Positions 53,038-62,533 are shown, numbered from the stretch's first letter. The stretch is 64,000 nt of DNA from Halomarina halobia (GCF_029338575.1 NZ_CP119992.1:2884663-2948662); one strand, 5' to 3'. The notes: generated from the letters alone by a model not told the origin. A program made the numbers and translations.

Positions 53038-54519
53038 ATGACGCCCGGCTACGGACTCGGCTTCCGATCGCTCGACGCGGAGGTGGAGACGTCCCTGCCG
53101 GTCGAGGGATCCCTCCCGGCGTGGCTCTCCGGGAGCCTCGTCCGGAACGGTCCGGCGCTGTTCGAGGTGGGCGGCCGTCCGGTCGCCCACTGGTTCGACG
53201 GCCTCGCGATGCTCCGCCGCTTCGCCTTCGACGGCGGCCGCGTCGACTATCGAAACCGCTTCCTCCGCTCCGGAGCGTACCGTACCGCCCGCGACGGGCA
53301 CCTCGTGCCCGGGTTCGCCGACGTCGGCTCCGGGGACTCGGCGCTCGCCCGCTTCGCTACGCTGCTCGTCACCGCCGTGACCGACAGCGTGGACGTCCCG
53401 CTCCCGCGGGTCTCGCGGTGCCCCGCGCGGCGTCCCGCCGACAACGCGAACGTCATCGTCGAGCGGATCGGCGGCGAGTACGTCGCGCTAACCGAGGCCC
53501 CTTACCGCGTGGCGGTCGACCCGGAGACGCTCGCGACGCTCGGCACGGTCCGGCCGAACCTCCCGCGGGGGCACCTCACCTGCGCCCACCTCCACCACGA
53601 CCGCGAGACGGGCGAGGTCGTCGGGTACGATACCCGCTTCGGTCACCCCTCCAGGTACCTCGTCCACGCGACGGCCGCGAGCGGGGAGCGCAGGCTCCTC
53701 GCCTCCCTCGCCGTGCGCGACCCGTCGTACATGCACAGCTTCGCGCTCACGCCGAACTACGTCGTCCTGACCGAGTTCCCGCTCGTCGTCGACCCGCTCG
53801 ACCTCCTCCGCCCCGACCGACGGGACGCGTTCATCGACGCCTACCGGTGGGAACCGGAGCGCGGGACCCGCGTCACCGTCCTCGACCGGCGCACGGGCGG
53901 GGTCGTCGCTCGCCCCGTCGCCGACCCCCTGTTCGGGTTCCACCACGTCAACGCGTTCGAGCGCGGCGACGAACTCGTCTGCGACCTCGTCACGTTCCCC
54001 GACCCCTCGCCCGTCGAGGGGATGTACCTCGACGTCCTCCGCGGCGAGGCGTACGAGGCCCCCGGCGGCGCGCTGACGCGCCTGCGGATCGAACTCCGCG
54101 CCCGGGGGACGCCGCCGATCTCCATGGAGACGCGCTACGACGGCGGGATCACCCTGCCGCGGCTCTCCCCCCGCGTCCGCGGGCGCGAACACCGCTACGT
54201 CTACGGACAGGGGACCCACGAACGCGTGACGGACTTCGCCCACGAGGTGGTGAAGGTGGACGCGACGACGGGCGAGACGCGCCGCTTCTCCCGCGACGGC
54301 TGGTACTTCGGCGAACCCGTGTTCGTGCCGGCCCCCCGCCCGGCGGCGGAGGACGAGGGCGTCGCGCTCACCGTCGCGCTCGACGTCGACGCGGGCCACT
54401 CGTGGCTGGTCGTCCTCGACGGCGAGGCGTTCGAGGAGCGGGCGCGGGCGGCGCTCCCGCACGCCGTGCCGTTCGACTTCCACGGACAGTTCTTTCCCGA
54501 ACTCGGATCGGGGCGCTGA
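53038..54519 (+). CDS. Carotenoid oxygenase family protein
   Basis: 493 residues, seven-bladed propeller family length. The four iron-binding His regions are visible: CAHLHHDRETG, SYMHSFALTPNYVVLTE, LFGFHHVNAFE and PFDFHGQFF at the end. The enzyme splits a carotenoid or apocarotenoid with oxygen to aldehydes such as retinal. No signal peptide. In haloarchaea retinal for rhodopsins is usually made by Brp/Blh, so this could be a second route or act on bacterioruberin. The product is unknown. Confidence 0.85.
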   Translation: MTPGYGLGFRSLDAEVETSLPVEGSLPAWLSGSLVRNGPALFEVGGRPVAHWFDGLAMLRRFAFDGGRVDYRNRFLRSGAYRTARDGHLVPGFADVGSGDSALARFATLLVTAVTDSVDVPLPRVSRCPARRPADNANVIVERIGGEYVALTEAPYRVAVDPETLATLGTVRPNLPRGHLTCAHLHHDRETGEVVGYDTRFGHPSRYLVHATAASGERRLLASLAVRDPSYMHSFALTPNYVVLTEFPLVVDPLDLLRPDRRDAFIDAYRWEPERGTRVTVLDRRTGGVVARPVADPLFGFHHVNAFERGDELVCDLVTFPDPSPVEGMYLDVLRGEAYEAPGGALTRLRIELRARGTPPISMETRYDGGITLPRLSPRVRGREHRYVYGQGTHERVTDFAHEVVKVDATTGETRRFSRDGWYFGEPVFVPAPRPAAEDEGVALTVALDVDAGHSWLVVLDGEAFEERARAALPHAVPFDFHGQFFPELGSGR

Positions 54520-54683
54520 CGGGGCGCGAAACCGCGCCTCACCACGCAGGGGGAAGGATTTCGCCCCCAGATCCCGCCGTATCGGCAACAACTGTTATAT
54601 CCCACCCGCGTGGTATTGTTGCGTGCAATGAAATGTCGTAGTAATCCGGCGTTCGGTCGACGGCCGCGGCGGCCGCGTGCGGG

Positions 54684-54902
54684 GTGGTCGGCGTGATCGG
54701 CGCACTCCCCGCGGTCGCGTCGGCGACCGTCCTGCCGCTTCAGTTCAGCGGTGAGTTCCTGTACTGGGCGCTCGTCTTCTTCGTACTGGCCATCGTCGCC
54801 GGGTTGGCGGGGTTCAGGGGGGTCGCGGGGCTCTCGATGGAGATCGCCCGCATCCTCGTGCTGGTGTTCCTCGTGCTGGCGATCATCGCGCTGATACTGT
54901 GA
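54684..54902 (+). CDS. DUF1328-type small membrane protein
   Basis: 72 residues from GTG 54684 (a GTG at 54693 is also possible). GEFLYWALVFFVLAIVAGLAGFRGVAGLSMEIARILVLVFLVLAI is a DUF1328 signature, two helices with the AGLAGF turn. The family is small and of unknown function, in bacteria tied to stress. A TATA box (TTATAT near 54594) is about 35 nt before a 22-codon ATG frame at 54628 that ends over the start. Confidence 0.75.
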   Translation: MVGVIGALPAVASATVLPLQFSGEFLYWALVFFVLAIVAGLAGFRGVAGLSMEIARILVLVFLVLAIIALIL

Positions 54903-55344
54903 CCGACGGCGCGGCCGGGAAACGGACGCTCCGCCCCGCCCCGCCTCGGCCGGCTTGACGGGCGGGACGACCTCGTAGTCGAGGAACCGTACGCGAACCT
55001 CGATCGGTTGTCCGGTCCGCTCGGCGAGCGTCGGGGCGAGGTCCCGATACTCGCGCTCGCCCGTCCGTCCGAGGGTGACCGCCACCGTCTCCGGACGGCT
55101 GAACAGGCCGACGTCGTTGTACTGGGTGCTGACGCCGAGGGGTTGAAGCTCGGCGTACCGCTGGCCGTCGACGGTGCCAGCGACCTCGCTCGCCACGGCG
55201 TACTCGTACGCGATGGGCTGGGAGGTCATCCCGGCGGTGACGGCCCCGACGACGAACGACACCACGGCGACGACGTACGCCGCGCTGCGGAGGTCGAGGT
55301 CGAGCTCGCCGGTCAGCCGGCACCAGCACCTCCAGCCGTCGCAT
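54883..55344 (-). CDS. Membrane-anchored protein of unknown function, probably frameshifted
   Basis: ATG at 55344 starts MRRLEVLVP. Dropping one G near 55318-55320 joins it to LTGELDLDLRSAAYVVAVVSFVVGAVTAG, a signal-anchor helix, and then AYEYAVASEVAGTVDGQRYAELQPLGVSTQYNDVGLF, a soluble extracytoplasmic part, ending around FLDYEVV. The end is unclear because this frame stays open through the DUF1328 gene on the other strand; the coordinates here use the stop of the first frame. Family not recognised. Confidence 0.45.
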   Translation of the reverse strand: MRRLEVLVPADRRARPRPPQRGVRRRRGVVRRRGRHRRDDLPAHRVRVRRGERGRWHRRRPAVRRASTPRRQHPVQRRRPVQPSGDGGGHPRTDGRARVSGPRPDARRADRTTDRGSRTVPRLRGRPARQAGRGGAGRSVRFPAAPSVTVSAR

Positions 55345-55438
55345 TCGTCACCAGCTCTCGACGGACCGTGAAAACCGTCGTCGCCGCTCCGCGACGGATC
55401 CGAAGGCCCAAAGGTCGGGGGCGGCGTTCGTCCGTGCA

Positions 55439-56734
55439 ATGAACGTCATCGAGGTCGCCGAGGGGGCGCTCGCGACCGGTACCGTCTGCGATCCCTGTCT
55501 CGGTCGACTCGTCGCCGACCGGAGCTTCGGACTGACCAACGAGGAGCGGGGCGACGCCCTGCGCGTCGCCCGCGCACTCGCCGCGGACGAACCCTACGAT
55601 CCCCCGGACGCCGAGGACTGCTGGGTGTGCGAGGGCGAGTGCTCCCGGTACGACGAGTACGCGGAGCGCGCGGCGGCCGCGCTCGACGGCTGGGACTTCC
55701 GCACCTATCAGGTGGGAACGCGCGTCCCACCCCTGTTAGAGGAGAACGATCGCTTCCTCCGGGAGGACGCGGGGCTCCCCGAGAACGCGGGCGAGGGGAT
55801 GAACGGCGAGTTCAACCGCGAGGTGGGAAAGCGCGTCGGCGCGGCCACCGGCGCCGAGGTCGACCTCGGACGGCCGGACGTGCTCGTGCTGATCGACCTC
55901 GCCACCGACGAGATCGAGGTGCAGGTAAACTCCGCGTTCGTCTACGGCCGCTACCGGAAGCTCGAACGCGACATCCCCCAGACGCGCTGGCCGTGTTCCG
56001 ACTGCGGGGCGTCGGGGCTGCGCCGCGGGGCACCCTGCGAGACGTGCGACGGGACGGGCTACCGCTACGGGACGAGCGTCGAGCAGCTCACCGCGCCGGT
56101 CGTCCTCGAGGCGATGGACGGGAGCGAGGCGGTCTTCCACGGCGCGGGCCGCGAGGACGTGGACGCGCTCATGCTGGGCGGGGGCCGCCCGTTCGTTATC
56201 GAGGTGAAGGAGCCGCGGCGGCGCGCCGTCGACGTCGAGTGCCTCGAGCGCGAGATCAACGAGTTCGCCGACGGCCGCGCCGAGGTCGAGGGACTCCGCC
56301 TCGCGACCCACGACATGGTAGAGCGCGTGAAGGGCCTCGACGCGGCGAAGACCTACCGCGCGACCGTCGAGTTCTCCGAACCCGTGACCGCGGCGGACCT
56401 GCGCGCGGCGTTCGACGAACTCGAGGGGACCACGGTCGACCAGCGCACGCCCCACCGGGTGAGCCACCGTCGCGCCGACGTCGTGCGTACCCGGACGGTC
56501 TACGAGATCGACGGCGAACTGACGGACGAGCGCCGCGCGACCGTCGACATCCGCGGCGAGGGGGGGCTCTACGTGAAGGAACTCGTCTCCGGCGACGATG
56601 GCCGCACGGAGCCGAGCCTCGCCGGGCTCCTCGGCGTCGAGGTGGCGGTGACCGCCCTCGACGTGCTCCGCGTCGAGGGCGAGGACGAACCGTTCGAACG
56701 CCCCGAATTCTTCCGCGACCCGCCCGCCGAGTGA
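55439..56734 (+). CDS. pus10: tRNA pseudouridine(54/55) synthase Pus10
   Basis: 431 residues. Zinc-binding pairs in VCDPCLGRLV and CWVCEGEC near the N-terminus. A THUMP-like region and a CxxCGxxG ribbon (CSDCGASG, CETCDGTG) follow, as in haloarchaeal Pus10. The catalytic segment is FHGAGREDVDALMLGGGRPFV, with the conserved Asp. The C-terminal GLYVKELVSGDDGRTEPSLAGLL is typical of pseudouridine synthases. It makes pseudouridine at tRNA positions 54 and 55 in archaea. Confidence 0.93.
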   Translation: MNVIEVAEGALATGTVCDPCLGRLVADRSFGLTNEERGDALRVARALAADEPYDPPDAEDCWVCEGECSRYDEYAERAAAALDGWDFRTYQVGTRVPPLLEENDRFLREDAGLPENAGEGMNGEFNREVGKRVGAATGAEVDLGRPDVLVLIDLATDEIEVQVNSAFVYGRYRKLERDIPQTRWPCSDCGASGLRRGAPCETCDGTGYRYGTSVEQLTAPVVLEAMDGSEAVFHGAGREDVDALMLGGGRPFVIEVKEPRRRAVDVECLEREINEFADGRAEVEGLRLATHDMVERVKGLDAAKTYRATVEFSEPVTAADLRAAFDELEGTTVDQRTPHRVSHRRADVVRTRTVYEIDGELTDERRATVDIRGEGGLYVKELVSGDDGRTEPSLAGLLGVEVAVTALDVLRVEGEDEPFERPEFFRDPPAE

Positions 56735-56933
56735 TCCCCGCCCCGCCCAGTGGCGTTCGGACGAACGGTTGCCGGCGGATCGGCCGTCGAGGGGGTGAAG
56801 GGGGCCGGACGCCTTCGAGACGGTCTCATCGGGTCACTCGACCGGGTCACGCTCGTTTCGACAGTGCTACCGACACCCCCGGCCACAATCATTATAGACA
56901 TCGAGTGACAATACCGTGGTAGGGTGTAGCATC

Positions 56934-57065
56934 ATGTGTCACCACTTCACCGAGGAGTTCGCGTACCACTACGAACGCGAGGCGCGGCGCGAGCTGGACC
57001 GAACCCGGGAGATCGACGAGGCGGACCCCGAGGTCGAGCGGGTTCCGGTCGAAGCGGACGACTGA
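56934..57065 (+). CDS. 43-residue small acidic protein
   Basis: 43 residues: MCHHFTEEFAYHYEREARRE and a further acidic helix ending VPVEADD. CHH and a later HY could bind metal. A TATA-like TTATAG at 56892-56897 is about 40 nt upstream. Codon use matches the genome (strong GC at third positions). Similar short proteins starting MCHHF may be conserved in haloarchaea; I recall the look but cannot check. Function unknown. Confidence 0.5.
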   Translation: MCHHFTEEFAYHYEREARRELDRTREIDEADPEVERVPVEADD

Positions 57066-57116
57066 GCGCGATTTTTCGCCGGCCGCGCAGCCGTCCGATC
57101 AGCCGCGCCGACGGGC

Positions 57117-58435
57117 TCACCACCGATCGACCGTCCGGAGGTGGTCCCAGAGGTCGGAGAGCGTGACGACGTCGATCTCGCCGGCCTGCTCCTTCCGGTG
57201 GACGTACTCCACCAGCCGCTGGAACTTCCCGGCGTCTAAGTGGTGAAAGATGGGGATCGACAGCGAGCGGTGCTCGGCCGCCAGGTCGACCAGTTCCTTC
57301 GCCCCTCGAGGTCGCCGTCCACGTCGCTCCCGCCGACGCGCATCGGGTTGGTCAGCGTGTAGTTGAGCGGCGAACTACCGCCGCACGCGAGGTCGAAGTG
57401 TTCGGCGGTGACGTCGAGCGTCCGACCGTCGTGCGCGCCGAACGGGGTGACGAGGAAGTTCGTCCCCTTGGTGATGTCGATCTCGTCGAAGAACGCGGTC
57501 ATCTCCTCGACGTTGGCCCGTATGTCCCCGTTCGAGAGCTCCGCGAGGTTCTGGTGGGCGGTCGTGTGGTTGCACAGGTCCCACCCCGCGTCCTGCATCC
57601 TGTGGAGGTGCGGGACGGTGAGCCGCCCCGGACGGCCGATCTCCCGCTTGACCACGGCCTCGATGCCCGGATAGCCGTACTCGTCGAGGGCTTTGAAGTA
57701 GTCCGTGTAGTGGTGGCGGTGGCAGTCGTCGAACCGGAAGATCACCTTCCCACGGTCGGGTTTGGGGTGCGCCCGGATGTCGTCGAGCCAGAAGCGGATC
57801 GGCCGGTCGTCGCCCGCGTACATATTGACCGTCAGTTTCGTGACGGCAGAGAGGTCCGGCGAGCCCTTCGTCCGCGTCGGCGCGACGTCGTAGCGCTGCC
57901 ACCGGAGGTCGTAGTTCGCGGCGTACGGGTGCGTGAACTCGACCCGGTTGTCGGCGTCAGGCGCGTGCGCGGCGAGCGCGAACGTCGGCTGGGTCTGCGG
58001 CGTATCGAAGTAGGCCGCAAACGAGAGGGCCGCGTCGGAGAGGTCGATCGGGTCGTCGCTGAAGTCCCCCGCGAGCGTCACCTGGTGACGCCCCTCGTAG
58101 CGGAGCGACTGCGGGTCCTCGAAGTAGACGTCCCCGTCGCCGGTGACCGTCCCCGCCCCGGACCAGCGCGACAGGTCGCCCATGTCGTCGACGAGGCGGC
58201 CGCCGGGGAAGTACCGGCCCTGGTACTCCGGGGTGACCGTTCCCGGCTCGGGCGTCGGCGTCTCCGTCTCCTTCGTACCGTTCGCTTCCGATTCGGTGGC
58301 CGTCCCGTTCGGCGCGTTCGCGGGTCCGGATCGGTTCGATCCGGGATCGAACGGGCTGGTGCAGCCGGCTCCCAGCGCGAGCGCCCCCGTCGCGAGGAAC
58401 GCCCGCCGAGTCGTAAACCGTCTCTCCGAGGTCAT
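57117..58435 (-). CDS. Tat-dependent lipoprotein with polysaccharide deacetylase domain, frameshifted near its 3' end
   Basis: The N-terminus has a twin-arginine signal with lipobox (FTTRRAFLATGALALGAGC), so the protein should be folded before export and lipid-anchored. A carbohydrate-binding-like beta domain (WSGAGTVTGDGDVYFEDPQSL) covers about 80-220. The NodB-type deacetylase follows with VIFRFDDCHRHHY, DLCNHTTAHQNLAEL and FGAHDG. One missing G in the tract at 57302-57305 breaks the frame; adding it gives 439 residues ending in IFHHLDAGKFQRLVEYV and then TLSDLWDHL. It should remove acetyl groups from surface sugars. Confidence 0.78.
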
Positions 58436-58660
58436 GTATTATACGAGAACGCGATATATAATCGTAATCGAGTGTCTATCAAAAAGTTAGCTCAGGAGTA
58501 TCGCGAGTTCCGGTCGGCGTGACGGTCATTAACCCGTCTCCGTGAGGCGAACCGACGGCTTTGTGAACCCGTCCGTTCGCCGGTAAGTCGAGGATAACGC
58601 CCCGGAGCGGGGGATCGCCGGGGCGACACGCCTTTGTGGCTGGGTGACGCTCGGGCGGAT

Positions 58661-59305
58661 ATGTACTTCGGCGCGGACGAGGCGGGCAAGGGGCCGGTGC
58701 TCGGTCCCATGGTGGCCGCCTGCGTCGTCGCCCCCGAGGCGGCGCTCCCGGACGGGATCGACGACTCGAAGCGCCTCGCGCCCGTCCGCCGGGAGGCGCT
58801 CGCCGCCTCCCTCCGCGCCCACCCCGACGTGACACTCGGCGTCGCACGGATCCCGGTCGCGCGCATCGACGCCCCCGGGACGGACATGAACTCGCTCACG
58901 GTCGCCGCCCACGCCGAGGCCATCGCCGACGCGGGCGTCCCGGGGCGGGGGCTCTCGGGGTTCGTCGACGCGGGCGACGTCGACGCCGCGCGGTTCGGCC
59001 GCCGTGTCGCCGCGGCCCTCGACGCGCCGGTCGAGGTCCGCCCCGAACACCGCGCCGACGAGACCTACCCCCACGTCGCGGCGGCGAGCGTCGTCGCCAA
59101 GGTCGAGCGGGACGCCCGCGTCGCCCGGATCGCCGAGGAGTACGGCGAGGTGGGCAGCGGCTACCCGAGCGACCCGACGACGCGGGCGTTTCTGCGCGAG
59201 TACGTCCGCGAGCACGGGGCGCTCCCGGCGTGCGCCCGCTCGTCGTGGAAGACCTGCGACGACGTGCTGGCGGCGGCCGAGCAGTCGTCGCTCGACGCGT
59301 TTTGA
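58661..59305 (+). CDS. rnhB: Ribonuclease HII
   Basis: 214 residues from ATG 58661, chosen because the catalytic strand FGADEAGKGPVLGP follows at once. IDDSKRL, a later DAGDVD and PSDPTT with GALP and SSWKTC are the RNase HII pattern. It cuts RNA in RNA-DNA hybrids at single ribonucleotides. It lies in tail-to-tail order with the winged-helix gene at 59311. Confidence 0.92.
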   Translation: MYFGADEAGKGPVLGPMVAACVVAPEAALPDGIDDSKRLAPVRREALAASLRAHPDVTLGVARIPVARIDAPGTDMNSLTVAAHAEAIADAGVPGRGLSGFVDAGDVDAARFGRRVAAALDAPVEVRPEHRADETYPHVAAASVVAKVERDARVARIAEEYGEVGSGYPSDPTTRAFLREYVREHGALPACARSSWKTCDDVLAAAEQSSLDAF

Positions 59306-59310
59306 CCCGA

Positions 59311-59724
59311 CTATTCGACAGCAGGTCGGGGAGCGTTCTCGTACTTGATCATCTTCTCGGGCTTGTCGGCGATCGTCTCGTAGATGCGCTGGAGCGTCTC
59401 CTCGGCCCCCAGGAGGTTGTGATCCTCGAGGAACGTCCGACCCTCGTCGGTTAACCCGTAGAACTTCCACGGATACCCCTGACGGCGCTCGTCGTCCGGG
59501 AGGGCGACCTCCCTGACGATACCGGCGTCGATCAGCCTCTGAATGTGCTTGTAGACCGTCGCGTCGCTCACGCTCGGATTCAGCTGCTCGAGTTCGTACA
59601 TCGACGGGAGCTGTTCGGGGTGCTGGAGGATGTCGTTGACCAGCGCGAACCGCGTCCGCTGGGTCACGAAGTGAACGAGTTCGCGGGCGTCCGTGCCTTC
59701 GGGCGTTCCTCCGTCGACACCCAT
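59311..59724 (-). CDS. Winged-helix transcriptional regulator (haloarchaeal, ArsR/PadR-like)
   Basis: 137 residues from ATG at 59724; the frame is open upstream but codes for unlike sequence. ELVHFVTQRTRFALVNDILQHPEQLPSMYELEQLNPSVSDATVYKHIQRLIDAGIVREV is the winged helix, and GYPWKFYGLTDEGRTFL a wing and dimer helix. Its upstream region has tandem 15-nt repeats that cover the expected promoter, so it may control itself. Confidence 0.8.
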   Translation of the reverse strand: MGVDGGTPEGTDARELVHFVTQRTRFALVNDILQHPEQLPSMYELEQLNPSVSDATVYKHIQRLIDAGIVREVALPDDERRQGYPWKFYGLTDEGRTFLEDHNLLGAEETLQRIYETIADKPEKMIKYENAPRPAVE

Positions 59725-59750
59725 ACCGCCTGTGCGAGGTGCCGCGACAA

Positions 59751-59786
59751 GTAACTCACCCTGAGGTAATTCACCCTGGGGTAAAC
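59751..59786 (-). promoter_or_regulatory. Tandem 15-nt repeats over the promoter of the winged-helix gene
   Basis: GTAACTCACCCTGAG (59751-59765), GTAATTCACCCTGGG (59766-59780) and GTAAAC (59781-59786). Two full copies differ at two places. They start 27 nt from the ATG at 59724, where the TATA box would lie. A palindrome CGGTAACCG follows at 59802-59810. Confidence 0.5.
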
Positions 59787-59936
59787 AGAAGGTTCCTGAA
59801 TCGGTAACCGATGAGGACCTCGTTGACGCCGTGGAGAACCTGCCGTAACGCTGTATCTGGGCACTGCTCGGTACCTCCTCGATACGGTGACGGATGAGAG
59901 GGAGCTCAGGTGAGCACAGCCAGAGACGACCTCGTA

Positions 59937-61571
59937 TCACTCCCCCAGCACCAGGTTCCGGAGCACGTCGCCGTACGCCGGGCGGGTGATCAGCACGCCG
60001 ATGAGGACGCCGACGATGGTGATGACGGCGAACCCCTGCAGGTCGCCGAGCGAGAGCACCGCGAGCGGCGACATGGCGACGATGGTGGTCGCCGCGGCCG
60101 CGCCGATGACCCAGAAGGCCCGGCGGAACCGCGAGCGGAACACCTTGGTCGTCCGGACGTCGCCCCGCTGGAGGATCTCGTCGGCGATGATGACCAGGTC
60201 GTCCACGCCGGTCCCGATCACGGCGATGAACCCGGCGATGTGCGAGAGGTCGAGCGCCAGGCCGACCGCCGCGGCGAACCCGAGGAGGATGTACACCTCG
60301 GCCGCGGCCGTCAGGATGAGCGGGACGGCCACGCTCGGCTTCCGGTAGCGGTAGGCGACGACGCCAGCGACGGTGACCCAGGCGATGAGGCCGGTCACCA
60401 GCGAGAACGCCTTGAACTCCTCGGCGAGGCTCGGCTGGAGGAAGTACGTCGTCCCCGAGTCGATGTCGAGGCGCGCCGGCAGCGCCCCCGCCTCGAGGTT
60501 CAGGCGCAGTTCCTGGGCCTCCGAGACGTTCCGGGCGCTCGTCTGGAAGGCGGGGTCCTTCACGAAGTCGCCGTCCTCGATGCTCCGGGCGAGGCTCGGT
60601 CCCATCGAGGCGGAGTAGACGACCTCGCCGTCGACGACCGTCAGGAGGCAGTACCCCGGATCGTTCGGGTTCTGATCGTAGCTGCAGCGGGCGACGCCCG
60701 GGCCGGTGAACCCGAACCGCTGCATCGCGTCCGCGAAGTTCCGGGCGGCGTCCTCCTCGAGCGAGACCGGGACGACCGGTCGCCCCTGATCGTCGCGCGT
60801 GACCGGCTGCACGCCCGCGAGGTCGTCCTGCGTGAGCAGCGAGACGCGGCGGTAGTCGCCCCCGGCGCTCCCGTTCGTGGCGTTGGTCCCGTTCGTCGCG
60901 TTCCCGCCGCCGTCACCCTGTGCGGGGAAGACGGCGACGATCTCGACGCGCCCGCGGTCGCCGATGAGGTCGATGAGTTGAGAGCGGTTCACGCCCGGCG
61001 CCTCGACGAGGACGAACGACTCGCCGTCGGCGGAGGTGACGACGCTCGCGCCCCCGCCGGCGAACCCGGCCGACCCCTGTATCTTCCGCTCGATGACCTC
61101 GGCGGCCGTCTGCATCGTCTCCCGGGTGACGCCCTGGCGGATGTCGCTCTCCTCGACTTGGTAGCCGGCTCGCTGGAGCGCCTGCGCGAACTCGGCCCTC
61201 GTGACGTTCTCCGTGAACACCTCGACGGTGCCGCCGTCGGTCCCGTTCGCGTTCGCGCGCACCTGCACGTCGATCGGCGAGACGTCGAGTTCGGCGGCGA
61301 TCCGTCGCTGGGCGTCGCGCTGCTCCTGCGGGTCGACGTCCACTCCCTCGGCGGTCAGTCCCACCAGCGGCGCGCGCAGGCGCGTTCCGCCGGCGAGTTC
61401 GAGCCCGTAGTCGAGGTTGGTCGGTCCCCCGCCGGTCGCTGCCGTCTCGTTCGTCCCGTTCGACGCGGCCGCGGCCCCGCCGTCCCCCTGGGGAACGAAC
61501 AGCGCGACGCTGCTGGCGACGAGTATGACGACCAGCAGGAGGATGCGCCAGTTGTCCCGTACCCGGCTCAT
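59937..61571 (-). CDS. secD: Protein-export membrane protein SecD
   Basis: 544 residues from ATG at 61571. Helix 1 (ILLLVVILVASSVALFVPQ) is followed by DYGLELAGGTRLRAPLVG (the conserved D1 motif, here with LELAGGT). A large P1 ectodomain with two inserts rich in Asn/Gly follows. The last five helices contain AFIAVIGTGVDDLVIIADEIL, the SecD D5-type motif. It works with SecF to help export across the membrane using the ion gradient. It overlaps secF by 4 nt. Confidence 0.93.
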   Translation of the reverse strand: MSRVRDNWRILLLVVILVASSVALFVPQGDGGAAAASNGTNETAATGGGPTNLDYGLELAGGTRLRAPLVGLTAEGVDVDPQEQRDAQRRIAAELDVSPIDVQVRANANGTDGGTVEVFTENVTRAEFAQALQRAGYQVEESDIRQGVTRETMQTAAEVIERKIQGSAGFAGGGASVVTSADGESFVLVEAPGVNRSQLIDLIGDRGRVEIVAVFPAQGDGGGNATNGTNATNGSAGGDYRRVSLLTQDDLAGVQPVTRDDQGRPVVPVSLEEDAARNFADAMQRFGFTGPGVARCSYDQNPNDPGYCLLTVVDGEVVYSASMGPSLARSIEDGDFVKDPAFQTSARNVSEAQELRLNLEAGALPARLDIDSGTTYFLQPSLAEEFKAFSLVTGLIAWVTVAGVVAYRYRKPSVAVPLILTAAAEVYILLGFAAAVGLALDLSHIAGFIAVIGTGVDDLVIIADEILQRGDVRTTKVFRSRFRRAFWVIGAAAATTIVAMSPLAVLSLGDLQGFAVITIVGVLIGVLITRPAYGDVLRNLVLGE

Positions 61572-62458
61572 CTGGCGATCCCCTCGTACTTGTAGTAGCG
61601 GAGCAGGCTCACGTTGAGCAGGTAGGTGTTCACGAGATCGACGGTGAGACCGAAGACGAGGATCAGCCCGATCTCCGGCAGGAGCGGTATCCCGAGCACG
61701 AGCGGCGAGGCGACGACGGTCATCACCACCATCGCGGCGATCGAGGTGAGCGTCATCGTCACCCCCGTCCGCATGGCGCGGTAGGTCGACTCGTAGAAGC
61801 CGCCGCTGCGCCGGAGGACGTGGTTGTTCAGCAGGATGTCGGAGTCGACGCTGTACCCGATGAGCATGAGGAGGGCGGCGACCGTCCCGAGCGAGAGTTC
61901 GATGCCGAAGAGGTTCATCAGGGCGATGGGGACGACGATGTCGGAGAACGCGCTCGCGACGACCGCGATGGAGGGGACGATCGTCCGAAAGAGGACGAAC
62001 ACGAGGACGCTCATCCCGAGGAACGCCGCGCCGACGCCGAGCAGCGCCTGTCGCTGCGCGTCCGCGCCGAACGTCGGCGAGCGCGACTGCGAGGCGAGCA
62101 CGTCGTACCCGGCGCCGTTCGCCGCGCCCGTTATCTCGCGCACCTGGCTGTCCTTGGTCGCCTGGAAGGTGACGATGTACTGGTCGCTGTCGCCGAGTCC
62201 GACCGCCTGCACGGACTCGACGGGGTAGGGCACGCGCTCCTCGAACGTCGCGCGGACCTCCTGTGGGGAGTCGTTCGTCTGGATCTGCACTTCCGTGCCG
62301 CCGGTGAAGTCGACGCCGAGCGCCACGGGTGTCCCGGTGGTCGCGTACCACCCGGCGATGATCAGAAGCGCGACCGCCAGCAGGGCCACGGGGACGGCCG
62401 CGAGCTGGCGGTTCGTGTACCGGGTGTAATCGACCTCCGGTACCTCGAAACGAACCAT
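61568..62458 (-). CDS. secF: Protein-export membrane protein SecF
   Basis: 296 residues from ATG at 62458; an upstream ATG at 62503 would add 15. Starts MVRFEVPEVDYTRYTNRQ, followed by a helix and GVDFTGGTEVQIQ (D1), then five helices with MLIGYSVDSDILLNNHVLRR (D4-like) and a final helix block. It is upstream of secD, the haloarchaeal order. Confidence 0.93.
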   Translation of the reverse strand: MVRFEVPEVDYTRYTNRQLAAVPVALLAVALLIIAGWYATTGTPVALGVDFTGGTEVQIQTNDSPQEVRATFEERVPYPVESVQAVGLGDSDQYIVTFQATKDSQVREITGAANGAGYDVLASQSRSPTFGADAQRQALLGVGAAFLGMSVLVFVLFRTIVPSIAVVASAFSDIVVPIALMNLFGIELSLGTVAALLMLIGYSVDSDILLNNHVLRRSGGFYESTYRAMRTGVTMTLTSIAAMVVMTVVASPLVLGIPLLPEIGLILVFGLTVDLVNTYLLNVSLLRYYKYEGIAR

Positions 62459-62533
62459 ATCGACGGTCTGCGGGGGTCTCGAATAAGGGTTCTCATTCAT
62501 CAACGAGCCACCGGGCGCGACGGCGGCCCGCCG

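Noticed and set aside
54628..54696. 22-codon frame (MKCRSNPAF...) before the DUF1328 gene, with GTGA overlap
   Set aside because: Too short and arginine-rich to support as a protein. It could be a leader but nothing further supports it.
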